From NCBI RefSeq assembly GCF_018143015.1, contig NC_054756.1:28537440-28601439 (forward strand): a DNA stretch of 64,000 bases, given 5' to 3'. The DNA comes from Lytechinus variegatus (lineage: Eukaryota > Echinodermata > Echinoidea > Temnopleuroida > Toxopneustidae). The notes under the pieces were generated by a model. It was given only the letters and a program-made list of their open reading frames with translations. It was not told where the DNA came from and made no database searches. This document shows positions 1-11,100 of the stretch, one piece after another. Numbering within the stretch: the stretch's first letter is position 1; every line of letters starts with the position of its first letter. The position numbers and the translations under genes are program-made.

Positions 1-933
1 GAGATGTCGGGTTGAAGGATTGGATCTGTCAAGCTGTTTCGCTTCACCTAGTTGCAGACGTGCCTGGCGATGCAATGCATGTGCTGTAAGGACTTGAAAG
101 GTTATTGTCAGGATGGCTGGAAAGAGGAACTCAATCAGAAAGAGGAACACACCCATGGCATGCCTGGCCCTGGCAAGCTGGAACATTTTAGGGTATATGA
201 ATCTACAATGCGCCACAGATGGGTCAACTGTCGAGATGAAAAACGAGAGCGAATTTGACATGAAAGCGGTGAACCAGAGGCAGATTATGGCAATTGAGAT
301 TCGTCTTGGAGCTAGAAGTTCTTTGCAACGGAATGGGTACACCACGGCAATATAGCGTTCAATGGGTATGAAGGTGAGTGTAAAAATAGATGCAGAAACC
401 GACACCCACATGAACATTGATGTGTACACTACCTTGCAGTAAAAATTGCCGAGTGCAGTCGAAGGCACTCGATTTGTTGGTGGCAGAGGCACCATAAAGA
501 TCGACGTGATAAGATCGGCAACTGCCAGGGCGCCAACCAGTGTGTCCGTGGATCTACTCTTCTTTCGTCTTTGGAAAATGATTATGATGACAAGAGAGTT
601 GCCAACGATACCAAAAAGTGCAGTTATCATCTGTAAAATGACCCACCAGGACCAGGTTATCGGTTGCCAAAGCCAGGACATCGAAGCAGGCGATACGACA
701 TTCTTATCCCCATTCTCTTCCGTGGATTCAATAAGAGAATAATCCTGAGACTCATTCGTTGAATCCTGAACCGATCCTTCAATGGTTTGCTCTGTCCAAA
801 TCCGAGTATAAGTGTCCACAGAAGTGTTTTGCATCCAATCTATCCATTCCTGCCCAACGTCACTGTCAGAAAACGTTTGTCCGACGTAGCTCTTTAAAAA
901 GAGGAGCAGAATAAAGCAAATAATTTCTCCCAT
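1..933 (-). CDS. Class A (rhodopsin-like) GPCR, 5' part, cut by window edge
   Basis: An open frame of 311 codons starts at an ATG (933-931) and runs off the left edge with no stop. The N-terminus is a probable signal peptide (MGEIICFILLLFLKS), followed by an acidic ectodomain with N-glycosylation sites near residues 36 and 60. Class A landmarks appear in order: GN in TM1 (about 111), LAVAD in TM2 (136-140), the TM3 Cys (about 166), ERY at the end of TM3 (about 192-194, the D/ERY motif, followed by AVVYP), the TM4 Trp, an ECL2 Cys (about 242) that would pair with the TM3 Cys, and the TM5 Pro (about 271). TM6, TM7 and NPxxY lie outside the window. All five TMs come from one exon, as in many intron-poor invertebrate GPCRs. 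It should couple to G proteins at the plasma membrane. The ligand is unknown and I would not assign a subfamily. Short plus-strand ORFs here are shadows. Confidence 0.93.
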   Translation of the reverse strand, partial: MGEIICFILLLFLKSYVGQTFSDSDVGQEWIDWMQNTSVDTYTRIWTEQTIEGSVQDSTNESQDYSLIESTEENGDKNVVSPASMSWLWQPITWSWWVILQMITALFGIVGNSLVIIIIFQRRKKSRSTDTLVGALAVADLITSIFMVPLPPTNRVPSTALGNFYCKVVYTSMFMWVSVSASIFTLTFIPIERYIAVVYPFRCKELLAPRRISIAIICLWFTAFMSNSLSFFISTVDPSVAHCRFIYPKMFQLARARHAMGVFLFLIEFLFPAILTITFQVLTAHALHRQARLQLGEAKQLDRSNPSTRHL

Positions 934-2560
934 CTTTCACCTGCTTCTGCACTGATATTTATAAGAGCAAATGGTGGCAGTTCAAAGAAATTGCCTTACA
1001 GAACAGTTTATTCACCAGTTTGCAATCATCAAAGTTTGCTCTCAAGACATGACCTGAAACCTTATGAAATACGTTGCTTTGCAATAACTTCGAATGGCTT
1101 CGTCTTGGGTTTAGAGTAACTCAATGAGATGTCTTGATGACACGCACAGAGATATAATCTTGAACACGAAACCTTTACGCACTCGCTATTTCTTCCTTTC
1201 TTTTCTCAGTTATTCACTACAGAAATCAATACATCACTACTTTAAGAAGAAGGAAAAAACACGCAAAAGGATCGAAGAAACTTATATATCTATTTCCATG
1301 TCCATTCATCTATTTTAAAGGAAATAAGATTTTGACTTTTTACAACCGTTCTGATTTTCGTCATTTTATGTCTCATTCATTCTTTATCAATCAACCGCTT
1401 TATTTACTGGCCTTGTATGGTAGAACAAACGGCAATACATGTATATTGTCTCGTTTTTGCCCTTTATTTTCATTATGTTTCTTTTTCCAACTGATCATCT
1501 TATTTCATAGATAAGGGTTTTTTTTTCAAAAAGGCTGTATCATTATATTCTTAGTACGCCTTCACCCACTCAGCTACACACATTGATTTATAGTGGCATA
1601 TCGACATACTAATGATCAGGATGAATATCAAATATAACCTATTTTTTAATTCAATCTCAAATTATGAGGCTATCCCGTTATTTCCGCATTATAATTGAAA
1701 TATCAAGGATAAACAAAATCAAGATTATACTTCATAAAGTAACTGTTAGTAACTTTATTACATACTTTCCTATTATTACTCCTCCGGGATATTTTTTTTT
1801 CACTTTTCTTTAAAAGTTTTGTTTATTAGAACTACAGTTCTCTCTTACTCTATCTCTGTCTCTCATTTTCCCCCATTTTTGTTTCGCTCTATCTTTCCCA
1901 TTTCGCCAATATATTTCATATTCTTTTCACCGGCTTTCAAATAATTATACAAATAAGGAATGAGGAAAAAAAAGAGATAAAAATGATTTCTTGATATTTT
2001 AAAAACGTTTATTGATCGAATGTACTTTTCCTAGTAGATGCGCTTAAAAATCGATTTTAATTCATACCAACTCCCTCAAATAAAAAAGACAAATTTCTCC
2101 ACTTTCTCATTCCCGCTGTTATCGTGGTTATACTATCCTGCAATCGGTAATTTCAAGGTTAATTGAATATCTTGCAAGGGTTAATGTCATTGATATTGCA
2201 TAAAATTCCCCTCGGAAAATGCAAAGAATTGCAAATCTTTTGAACAGTTCTCACGCCTGCCCAACCGGATGTAATTTTTTTTCATATAATTTTTTTCTAC
2301 AGTACCTGCAATATTCATTAAAATCTGAATAAAATGGTGGGGTAATTTCCCTTTTAATCCATTGACAGGGCTGCATTCGAAATATATAAAGTGAAAAAAA
2401 AACCCACAACATTTTAATGACAATACAATTCATCTACGCTGAAGTTTATGTATGAAAGAGAATCGTGCTATTCCCAAAATAGTGCCTTGTGAATAATAAA
2501 CGAAGGAAGAGCGATTTCCCGTTTAACCTTTTTGGTATCCTAGAATCAATATGAATGCTA
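934..2560. other. Intergenic, no gene seen
   Basis: This AT-rich stretch upstream of the GPCR start presumably contains its promoter and 5' UTR. I see no clear TATA box or CpG cluster, and the small ORFs here have no recognisable content. Confidence 0.5.
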
Positions 2561-3203
2561 ACGAGTGTTTGTGGTGGAAACTTTCGTAAAATATGGTTTT
2601 ACTGATTTCTGCAATAGTCTCCTTTCAGGATTACCTAATAAACAAATCAAAAAACTGCAAACCATTCAAAATTCAGCTGCGAGATTAGTAACACGAACAC
2701 GCAAGTATGAAGCAATTACTCCAGTTCTCAGAGAATTACATTGGCTCCCTGTCCGTTCCCGGATTGTATTCAAGCTTCTAGTTTTTGCACACAACTGTTT
2801 TTATGAAATTGCCCCGTCCTATTTACTCGATTTACATGTAGTATCATATATCCAGCCATCCCGAAATCTTAGATCAAGCTCAAAAGCATTATTTGTTGTT
2901 CCCTCTGTCTTTACAAAGTCATATTGTGAGCGTGCTTTTACTCATGCCTCTGCTGTCCTCTGGAATGCTTTACCTAATTCAATGAGATATCAAAGTGATT
3001 TATGTACATTCAGGAGATCCCTCAAAACATATCTTTTCAATGCATAAAATACCAACTTTGAACTAATGATCCAATCTAAATATCTTGATTACTTTATTCT
3101 TACCTTTCACTATTTCTTCTTTAAACGCATAGGGACATGCTACATGTACATGTATGTGTGATGCGCTATACAAGAATTGAGCATTATTATTATTATTATT
3201 ACT
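2560..3203 (+). mobile_element. LINE 3' fragment (Jockey/CR1 superfamily)
   Basis: A 160-codon open frame (2565-3047) carries the region C-terminal to the reverse transcriptase core of CR1/L2-type LINEs: LQTIQNSAARLVTRTRKYEA, then PVLRELHWLPVRSRIVFKL, then SAVLWNALP and FRRSLKTYLFNA before the stop. A short 3' UTR ends in a GCGCTATACAAGAATTGAGC-like stem followed by (ATT)n at about 3183-3203, the usual 3' end of this LINE group. The endonuclease and RT core are missing, so this is a 5'-truncated insertion. The open frame suggests it is fairly young. Confidence 0.85.
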
Positions 3204-3630
3204 GCATACACGCCATCTGAATGTTCGAATCAACGCGACTCATATCGTTGGATATGTTGACAATAGAGCAAGGGGTAAGCTATATAGTGCTTCATTTTGT
3301 GGGAATAATCATTTTTTACGTGTCTTTAGCTAGCATTATCATTTGCAGTCAGGCTGGTGCCAAGAAAATAAAATGCATATCTCATTAAACACAATTAAGT
3401 ATTAGTCTATTTTTCACCAGTTTGTCAGTATCAAACAGCTCTTTGTCATGTTTATTATGACTGTTTATAGCTGCCTGTCATTTGACCGGAAGTAGTTTGC
3501 TAAAATGTTGCATTTTCCTTACCGAAATCTGTAATTTGTGTATTGCCTTCTCAACTGATGCCTATCCACATATGCAGAACTTCAGATGCGGTTGAATCTT
3601 CTGATAGTTTTGAAGGTATTATATATACAT

Positions 3631-3846
3631 CAGGGGGATGTTTCACAAAGATTTAAGCATGACTTAAGTCGCACTTTAATGCCGACGCGTACATGATATG
3701 CAACGCGCGATCTTACTGATAGATACGCATTAGCTCGCGTCCTCATGACATGACACGATCTGACCAATGCGGTCAAGCCTTTCATACCGTACGCAAGTCG
3801 GAAGTGCGACTCTAATTCATACTTAAATCTTTGTGAACCCCCCCTG
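3631..3846. mobile_element. Palindromic MITE, about 216 bp
   Basis: The ends are inverted copies: CAGGGGGATGTTTCACAAAG at the left, and the complement of the same run (CTTTGTGAA followed by a C tract and CTG) at the right. ATTTAAG and a CTTAAGTCGCACTT-like inner stem also repeat in inverse. There is no coding capacity. The target duplication is unclear (at most AT). The superfamily is not assigned. Confidence 0.75.
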
Positions 3847-4089
3847 ATTTAGCAAGGTCCCCGTGATTCAAGGATGTTCGTACTATTTCTTATGTTCATG
3901 CGTGACAAATTCGAAAATAGTTTGAGGTGATCGTTGGTATAGCATGCTGAGAAAATGGCCTATGAGGTAATGGGTAATAACCAAAATTATTTGCTGGCGA
4001 ATCAACTGGGCAAAGTAAAAAAAAGAAAAGAAGATTAAACAAAAAAATCAATGACGCTGACTTGCACTGATACTGTGGGGAGCGTAATC

Positions 4090-4092
4090 ACC

Positions 4093-4126
<34 letters not shown>

Positions 4127-4128
4127 CC
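4090..4128 (+). repeat. (CAC)n/(CAT)n microsatellite
   Basis: A run of CAC triplets passes into CAT triplets. It lies in the otherwise featureless interval 3847-5041, where I see no gene. Confidence 0.9.
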
Positions 4129-5041
4129 CGATGTGAATTTTTATCCCCCCAATACGAGTACGAATTCCATTGAATGATCACATGTAGTCATTTACATGCG
4201 CATTATATTATCATAAAAAAGAAAAATATAATAATTTGTAATTATATTTATGATTAAGGGTCAGCACCCGAAGAGAGTTATTGTAACAGCTCGTAAGGAA
4301 ACCACTCCAGTTCTTTCTGTTTTTACTCTATTGCCGAAAAGGTGAGGATAATTTTGAAAAAAAGTAATATGTGTGTAAACATTAGACACGAAATATAGGA
4401 AGAGTCAACTTCACTTTACTGTTATTCAATTATCAAGTTTTCGTGTTTATTCGCTTTCTATTTGATATTGCTTCAACATATCGAAGCCGCTCTCCCTTTA
4501 AAAGAGGGTGAATCCCAAATGCATTATGAATTATATCACGTAAAATCACCAAACAATCGCACAAAAAATAGGTGATGTATAAGTCGATAGCATCATGGTC
4601 ATAGGAAGTATTTACTTATTTATTTTTTTATTTATTTGTTGCTTTATACAATACGACATGAGTTGCAAAGTGCCAGGTGTTGCAGAATATGTATGAAGGA
4701 AATTAGTGGGTAATATTCAAGGTTTGTCTTGGTCGTCTATGTTTAGTTTTTCTGCGAAACCAACTGGAGTCTTCCGGATTTTTTTAGCGCTAACCCACGG
4801 TTATTCGTTAACAAAAAATTGTTCCATTTCGTCAACCACTGATCATAGCAATACCTTGTGAACATGATTGTAGCCCTCTATTTTTACATTCAAGAATTTG
4901 TATCTGTATTTTGTAAAAATACGAAATATCTTGGCAAAGCACGAAATATTCCTAAAGAGGAAAAAAAATATTCATTACCCGGTAATTACGAGGGGAAATC
5001 CAAATTGCTTCTACCTCTTTCATTATAATCCGTGCATTATA

Positions 5042-5202
5042 CCTCGGTCACATTTGCTCTACGGCGACCGTACGGCGAGTCGACAGCAGCCGTGTAAACA
5101 TTTTTGTACCAGCTTCATATAGGTGATTTGAATTAAAATTAATAAAACGGTTGTTTTCGACTCGCTGTGCGGCCGCCGTATATAGAGCAAATGTGACCGA
5201 GG
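5042..5202. mobile_element. Short TIR element (MITE), TA-flanked
   Basis: The terminal inverted repeat CCTCGGTCACATTTGCTCTA at the left is matched by TAGAGCAAATGTGACCGAGG at the right, with TA on both sides. Inner arms carry CGGCGAGTCGA and its complement TCGACTCGC-like. A diverged relative lies near 50835-50985. Confidence 0.8.
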
Positions 5203-5845
5203 TATTAGCATAGTAGGTTTCCCGGTATCTTTCTTGTGCAAGTGTTGGTCCTGAAAAGAACCACGCAAACCCGTGTGTGTTCCTGTCGTCTCCAGGAGAA
5301 TCGGTGCATTCAAAACATTTTCAGCAGAATCCGCTTCTACTGTCTGTTTTGTGTTTTGACCAGCACCTAAAGCTCTAAATTGATTGGCAGAGTCATATCA
5401 TAAAAATTTGTTGGCAGAGTTTTTATTTTTATTTTACCGGAGGCTAACGTGTTTTTAAAGTGCGCTGGGATCATTTGTTTCAAGGAACGTACATGTAGGC
5501 AGGCAGTGAAAATAGTTTATTGTCTTTTCTTTCGTCGAAGTAAACGTTTGAAGGCATCAACGAGACAGGCATTTACACCATGATTCATTGGCAATTTTCT
5601 TTTGCACAGAGTATGATATTTAACATTCAGTTGCTCTCTTATCGCTGCACTACCATACATTTTATATCAAATCATCTTATTTTTTTAAATTGTATTTTAA
5701 TGTTTACATTGTGACCGTTTCTATTTACAAACGCCAATATCCTGAGTAACATCCGTGAATATCTTGGAATAAATTTGGAATAAAGCTATCAGTTTCCTTT
5801 TAATTTGTGTTTTTGAATATAGGTGATCCAAGAAGGCAGTTCATA

Positions 5846-6065
5846 CACAGTAAAAACGCTGTTTAATTTTTTATACAACGCTGTTTACTATATGAACCTT
5901 ACATTAATTGTTTAAACAAGTGTTTAAATTTTAAACAACAAAGTTTAATTTTCAATATCTAATCTTCAGTAAATTAAACATGATTGTTTAAACTGTTAAA
6001 CAACTACAGTAAGGTTCATATAGTAAACAGCGTTGTATAAAATCTTAAACAGCGTTTTTACTGTG
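5846..6065. mobile_element. Palindromic MITE with TA target site (Tc1/mariner-like), 220 bp
   Basis: Inverted ends of about 60 bp are nearly perfect: they start CACAGTAAAAACGCTGTTTA, pass through ACAACGCTGTTTACTATATG and end in the complement, flanked by TA. The middle is AT-rich with GTTTAAAC-like palindromes. It is noncoding. The TA target suggests mobilisation by a Tc1/mariner-type transposase (inference). Confidence 0.9.
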
Positions 6066-6204
6066 TAGTGTCCTAGCTCATGGCTATGTTTATACAAAAG
6101 AACTTTATTTAGATTTAAATCTATTAATGAAAGATGAATTATATCACGTATTTCCTCTGTCATGGCTGGAAATCCTCGATTATTTATAATAATGGAAAAG
6201 ATCA

Positions 6205-6205
6205 G

Positions 6206-6243
<38 letters not shown>
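6205..6243. repeat. (TA)n microsatellite
   Basis: A TA dinucleotide run. It lies downstream of the minus-strand tRNA-like sequence and could be the tail of a SINE built on it. Other TA runs are near 24417-24453, 52917-52950 and 62249-62275. Confidence 0.9.
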
Positions 6244-6245
<2 letters not shown>

Positions 6246-6352
6246 ATATATATTGTAGAGACATGGATGAAGAGAACAATGGTAGACGTAGCTTAAATCA
6301 AGGTTCCCGAGAGCTATCTACCCTTTGGAAAAATTGGTGATGCTGAAAAAAT

Positions 6353-6423
6353 GTCTCTGCCAGGAATCGAACCCGGGCCTCCAGCTTTGAACGCCGGTGC
6401 CTTAACCACTTGACCACAGAGAC
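6353..6423 (-). tRNA. tRNA-like gene, apparent anticodon TCA (or SINE head)
   Basis: The minus strand folds as a 71-nt cloverleaf. The acceptor is GTCTCTG with CAGAGAC (7 perfect pairs). The D-arm region is GGTCAAGTGGTTAAGGC (box A-like). The anticodon stem is CCGGC/GCTGG around the loop GTTCAAA, which places TCA at positions 34-36. The T arm is CCGGG-TTCGATT-CCTGG (box B). A T6 run begins 2 nt past the 3' end, as expected of a Pol III terminator. The TCA anticodon would read UGA. The true tRNA-Sec has a longer acceptor and variable arm, so this is not it. A tRNA pseudogene or SINE head (body to about 6250, TA tail) is quite possible. Confidence 0.6.
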
Positions 6424-6629
6424 GGGTTAGTGGTTTGGGAGACCCCGATCCGATTGACCGTCAGATAGACAGATTTTCGACATTATACCAATCATGATTT
6501 CCTTTGTCGGATGAAGGTTGGTTTTGAACAATGACAAGCCGCTATGCCTCCGCTGGATCAAAGCTAATGCTTTGATACACGTATGGGAGAAAGTATACAA
6601 ATGTGTAAAGTTATACATGTACAACAGCT

Positions 6630-6905
6630 TTGGCAACTCTTTTATTTAGATATTTTGAGGAAATGGATGAAGGCCCATATCAGTGCTTTCTATTTTTCTA
6701 AAATATTGGAAAAGATTATTTATAAAAAAGCCTATAATGCTCTTGAAAATAAGTGTCTTTTTGAATCTCAATACGGATTTCGTAGTGACCACTCAACAGA
6801 ACTATTGCTCTTCTCGAATTAACAAATACCATAATTGACTCCTTTGAGCACGACTCATTGGCAATGGGGATATTTATTGACTTGTCAAAGGCGTTTGGCA
6901 CATTT
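6630..6905 (+). mobile_element. LINE reverse-transcriptase fragment
   Basis: Translation gives FSKILEKIIYKKAYNALENK followed by QYGFRSDHSTELLLL, then after a frame change LTNTIIDSFEHDSLAMGIF and IDLSKAFGTF. These are RT motifs of the Jockey/CR1 superfamily (GFR...HST, DLSKAFDT), with one frameshift and a D-to-G-type change in the last motif. It is a dead internal fragment. The bases after it (about 6930-7010) resemble the foldback family seen at 22167-22775. Confidence 0.8.
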
Positions 6906-7269
6906 CAAGGGATGGTCCTGGCTGGAAATGTTTATATCCCCCAAAATAGAGTAAAATTCACCGAGCAAAATGCTGAAAATTTGATGAAGTCTGGATAACA
7001 AAGTTATTGAATTTTAAAGACGTGCATCATTCCGGTGAAACGGTTCTAGGCATGTCTTCATGACATATAATTATAATCCTTCTTGCAGTAAAGGTAAACT
7101 CTGGTAAAGTGAGTAAATCATGTGATAAGTACCCAACAAGCATGTAGTGCCTGCAGCAATACATTCAATTCAAAAGAGAAAGAAAGAAACATTTCTGGTC
7201 GGTCGCATCCCGTGTATCTGAGGCGGCACACCTCAATCACATTCATGACCCTGCGGGAAGCGGGGGTGG

Positions 7270-7480
7270 TGGGGGTCACGGTGTTGAAGCACCCCCAAGA
7301 TATTCACAGGGGGTGCGGCGTGTATTATTCTCCATAGACAGCACCCCCTAGAATTCTGGTAGATGTGCCAATTGTAAAGAAAATGCCCAACATTTTGTGT
7401 AGAACGCTTTTTCTTTTTATTTTTTGCTTGCCATATTTACTAAAGCACCCCCTGCAAAAAAAAGTCCCAGAATAATGAAA
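7270..7480. repeat. Copy of the dispersed 'AGCACCCCC' repeat
   Basis: The AAGCACCCCCAAGAT and GACAGCACCCCCTAGAATTC blocks match the centre of the outer foldback element (45392-45490) and a third copy at 58785-58880. The sequence is GC-rich and noncoding. The rest of 6906-8083 shows no gene; it should contain the promoter of the SRCR-WSC receptor, but no core element is obvious. Confidence 0.6.
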
Positions 7481-8083
7481 CTCAAATGACGATCAATTTA
7501 ATTTGGGCATATTGACTTGAAAACGGGATATTTTAAGTCCCATGCCATCATTTTGTGCATATTTATTATTTCTTATATCTCACCCAAGACAACGTGAGCG
7601 TGATTGTTTCTTTCAAACTTAATTTCTATAATCTCTTGAGTTTTTTTTTCTTCAAATTATCCTCCGTCTTTTGTTTCATTCACTGTTCTTCCATCTTTTA
7701 TCTTCTTTCTTCCTTTCTACTTCTTCAATTTTCCCATTTTTTCTTGTTTGGCTGTTAGCAAACGGCGGGGTCCCAGAAAGCGGAACCCCCGGAACCCTGC
7801 CCTCCCCCCGGCATGATTTACTCTGATGTTTACATTCTTACATTCTTCATGGTTGAATGGCTGAATGTTTTGCCTTTGACAAAATATTGTTTTCGCACTA
7901 AAGTGAACTTTGCTCTGGGAATGAAGAACATGAAAGATTGTAATATACATCAGAAAATATAAAAAGAAGCTACCTTAGTGGTACTCTGAACCTTATTTGT
8001 CTAGTCTGTAATACAAATTTAACTGCTACATGTTAAACAAATTGCAATGGATGTGTAATTTGGATGTTGATGTATCATCCGCC

Positions 8084-8162
8084 ATGAATTTCCATTTTTT
8101 ATTCTGGGCTCAATTCATTCTGCTAGCGTCGAGAGGATCAGGAATATTCGGACAGTCGCCAG
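8084..8162 (+). CDS. Receptor 1 exon 1: signal peptide
   Basis: Reads [20 protein letters not shown], then IFGQSP and the first base of Gly (phase 1); the donor is GTAAAC. An in-frame ATG at 8030 would add 18 polar residues before the hydrophobic core, so the ATG at 8084 gives the better signal peptide. Confidence 0.8.
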
Positions 8163-11100
8163 GTAAACTGCTTCCTTGTTTTTGTTTCTTAAAGTGCCTT
8201 CTACGGCGTTTGGGGGTTATATGTGCCACGCCTTTGGAATAGTGCGTCCACCAACCCCCTCCATCCCGCCCCGAAAATTATCGTTCATTTATCATAACTT
8301 AATACCAAATAGAATAAACAAATGATCATTGTGAAGCTTAGAATCTCTTTCACCTGAAATAATTCATGTGGTTCCAAATTCACGTATGGGTGAGTAAAAC
8401 AATTTTATAAAAGGATATCAAATCACTTAAATGGCTATATCTGACAAACAGGCCGACACAGAGCGAGAGTGAGAGACATACAGGAGCAGAAAAAAGCCGT
8501 GAAAGCAGGGTCTTGAGGTGATGCGGAAACACCAATATATTCAGGACATTTAACTAATCAATGTCTTTTGGAGGATAGTAACAAAGAACAACGTCCAGTG
8601 GTGTGAAAGTATATTCAGCATTTTTATAAAAATCAACTCTTAAATTGGTGCTTTTAAAAACGATTTTTTTTTTGTTATGAAGGTGACGTGAGACTGGTTG
8701 ATGGCAGCTCTTCTCTAGAAGGAAGAATAGAAGTATATTATAATGGTGTTTGGGGGACGATATGTGACATCGGATGGGATAGCACGGACGCTGGCGTTAT
8801 CTGCAAACAATTAGGTTGGTTATATTGTTAACATTAATGAAATTATCAATTGTTCTCCAAGACTTCATCTTTTCTCTGTTTGCTGACGATACCATTGTTT
8901 CAACATCACACAAAAATATACATCATCTTGTATCGTTAGCAAATATTGAATTGGATAAATCAAAAAATGGTTTGCTTGCAACAAATTATTCCTTAATCTT
9001 GAGAAGACCAAATATATGATTATTCGAACAAAAGAAAAGAATGTACCATCTAATCTTCGTGATGTTCACATTGGTGGTAATCTCCTCACACGGGTCGACA
9101 ATATACAATTCCTCGGTGTGACTTTAAGCGAACATCTCTCTTGGAAATCTCATATTATTTCTATTAGTACAAAGATATCAAGAGCCATTGGTGTTCTGTC
9201 CAAGTTACGACATTATGTTCCTAAATCAATTTTGATTACTTTATTCAATAGCATCATACTACCCCATTTGAATTATTGCAATGTTGTCTGGGGCTACACC
9301 TTCAAATCACATTTAGATAAACTACGTATTTTACAAAAAAGTATTTCGCATTACTTCAAACGCTCCCTACCGCACTCATACAAAGCCTCTAGTTTCTCAA
9401 CTGAACATAATTCCATTACAGGACTTGATATCATTCAATTCTCTTGTATTTATGTATAAATTTTATGTTAAAATCTTGCCTCCTCTTTTCAATGACATTT
9501 TTGTCCCAAATTTTACAATACACTCTCATTTTACTCGGCAAAGCAATCAAATTTCTCGACCCTTAGCTCGATCAACTATATCTTTCAATTCCTTTAAAAC
9601 TTGTTTTCCTAAGTTGTGGAATAACCTCCCCTCTGACATATCCAGTTCAAATCTTTCTAGGTTCAAGAGACTTTAAAAACTTTCAGTAAATTATTTATTT
9701 TATCCAATTGATAGCCCCCCTTCATTTTTCCCACTTTTTTGCGGCTGTTGCATCAGTGTACTTCTCCGGGGTCATCAAACATCATTCTATTGTTTGTATG
9801 ATCAGTGGCGAAACTACGGGGGCATGGGGGCACGTGCCCCCCAATCGGCTGCCCCCCAAACAAAAAAGGGGGAAGGAGAAAAAGAGGGAGAAAGGGAAAG
9901 AAACGTAGTGGGAAAGAATAAATTATTGCTCAGTATAATGTTATATTATAATAATGTTATGTTATATTACTTTAAAAAAATATAACTATATGAAACATAA
10001 TTTGTTCAGGGCCTATGTCTTCTTTGCTCCTGGCGCTCGCATTGTCAGTTTAACGAGATATATATAATCGCGTTGTACTAAGAACTTCCGTTTCCAAGTC
10101 AATATACACCAAATATATTTCCTGTCACTTTGAATTATTATTGTTTTATGTAGATACATATATGCTTCCTTTTTATGACTACTTAAAGTGGTTGCCCCAT
10201 TTTAAGGTCTTGATATAAAACACTTCCCGTCCGTACTTACGTTCGCATATTAATGGATTGCTGAGTAGAGGTGTTGTGGCTAAGTGGATAAGGCTCCGAA
10301 CTGTAAACCACAAGGTCCGGGGTTCAAACCCCACCGCAGCACTAACGTCATTTGGCAAGGCGTTTATCTACACTCTCGACCCAGGTGTAGTAAATGGGTA
10401 CCCGGTAGGAAGAAATTCATTGAATGCTCGATGCGCCCGATCAGGGTAGCCGTGCTAAAGCCGGGGTAATAGTATGCAGCGCTTAGAAACATTTGTATTA
10501 AGCGCTATATAAATGTTGCATATTATTATTACTATTATTATTATATGTCTGCTCTTCATGAATTCCTAAAATCAGTCCTTAAAATGTAAATAAATGTTGC
10601 ATATTATTACTAATATTATTATTATTATATGTCTGCTCTTCATGAATTCATAAAATCAGTCCTTAAAATGTAACTTTTTCTGATCTGAATATCAAAAATT
10701 TTCAGCTTGCACTTCGCGCTCGCATCATTTAGCAAGCGAAATACGCATGGTCTCCGTGAATTCCTGCAAACAAGCCTTAAAATTCCCATCTTCAGTTCTG
10801 AATTAAGTAAATTTCCAGCTCGCGCTTCGCGCTCGCAATATTTGATAAGTGAGGTGAGTATGATAATTATAATAACAATGACTACAAAAAAGTGCTTCAT
10901 GTGTTTAGATGTAATTCTAGTAACATCAGCATGCACTTGGCACTCGCATTAGATGACAATGGTGAGATATGTGTACTCTTAATGGATTCCTTAGAAAAAT
11001 AGTCCTTAAAATATCCCTGTTTGGGGTCAAAATATACAAAAATTCAGCTTGCGCTTCGCGCTCGCATCATTTGGCTAGTAAAATGCGTATGGTCATCATG

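Noticed and set aside
52-742. Plus-strand ORFs of 60-98 codons at the left edge
   Set aside because: They are antisense shadows of the GPCR frame, which carries all the conserved motifs.
10640-10952. ORFs on both strands inside the hAT array
   Set aside because: They are by-products of the GC-palindrome tandem units, with no transposase similarity.
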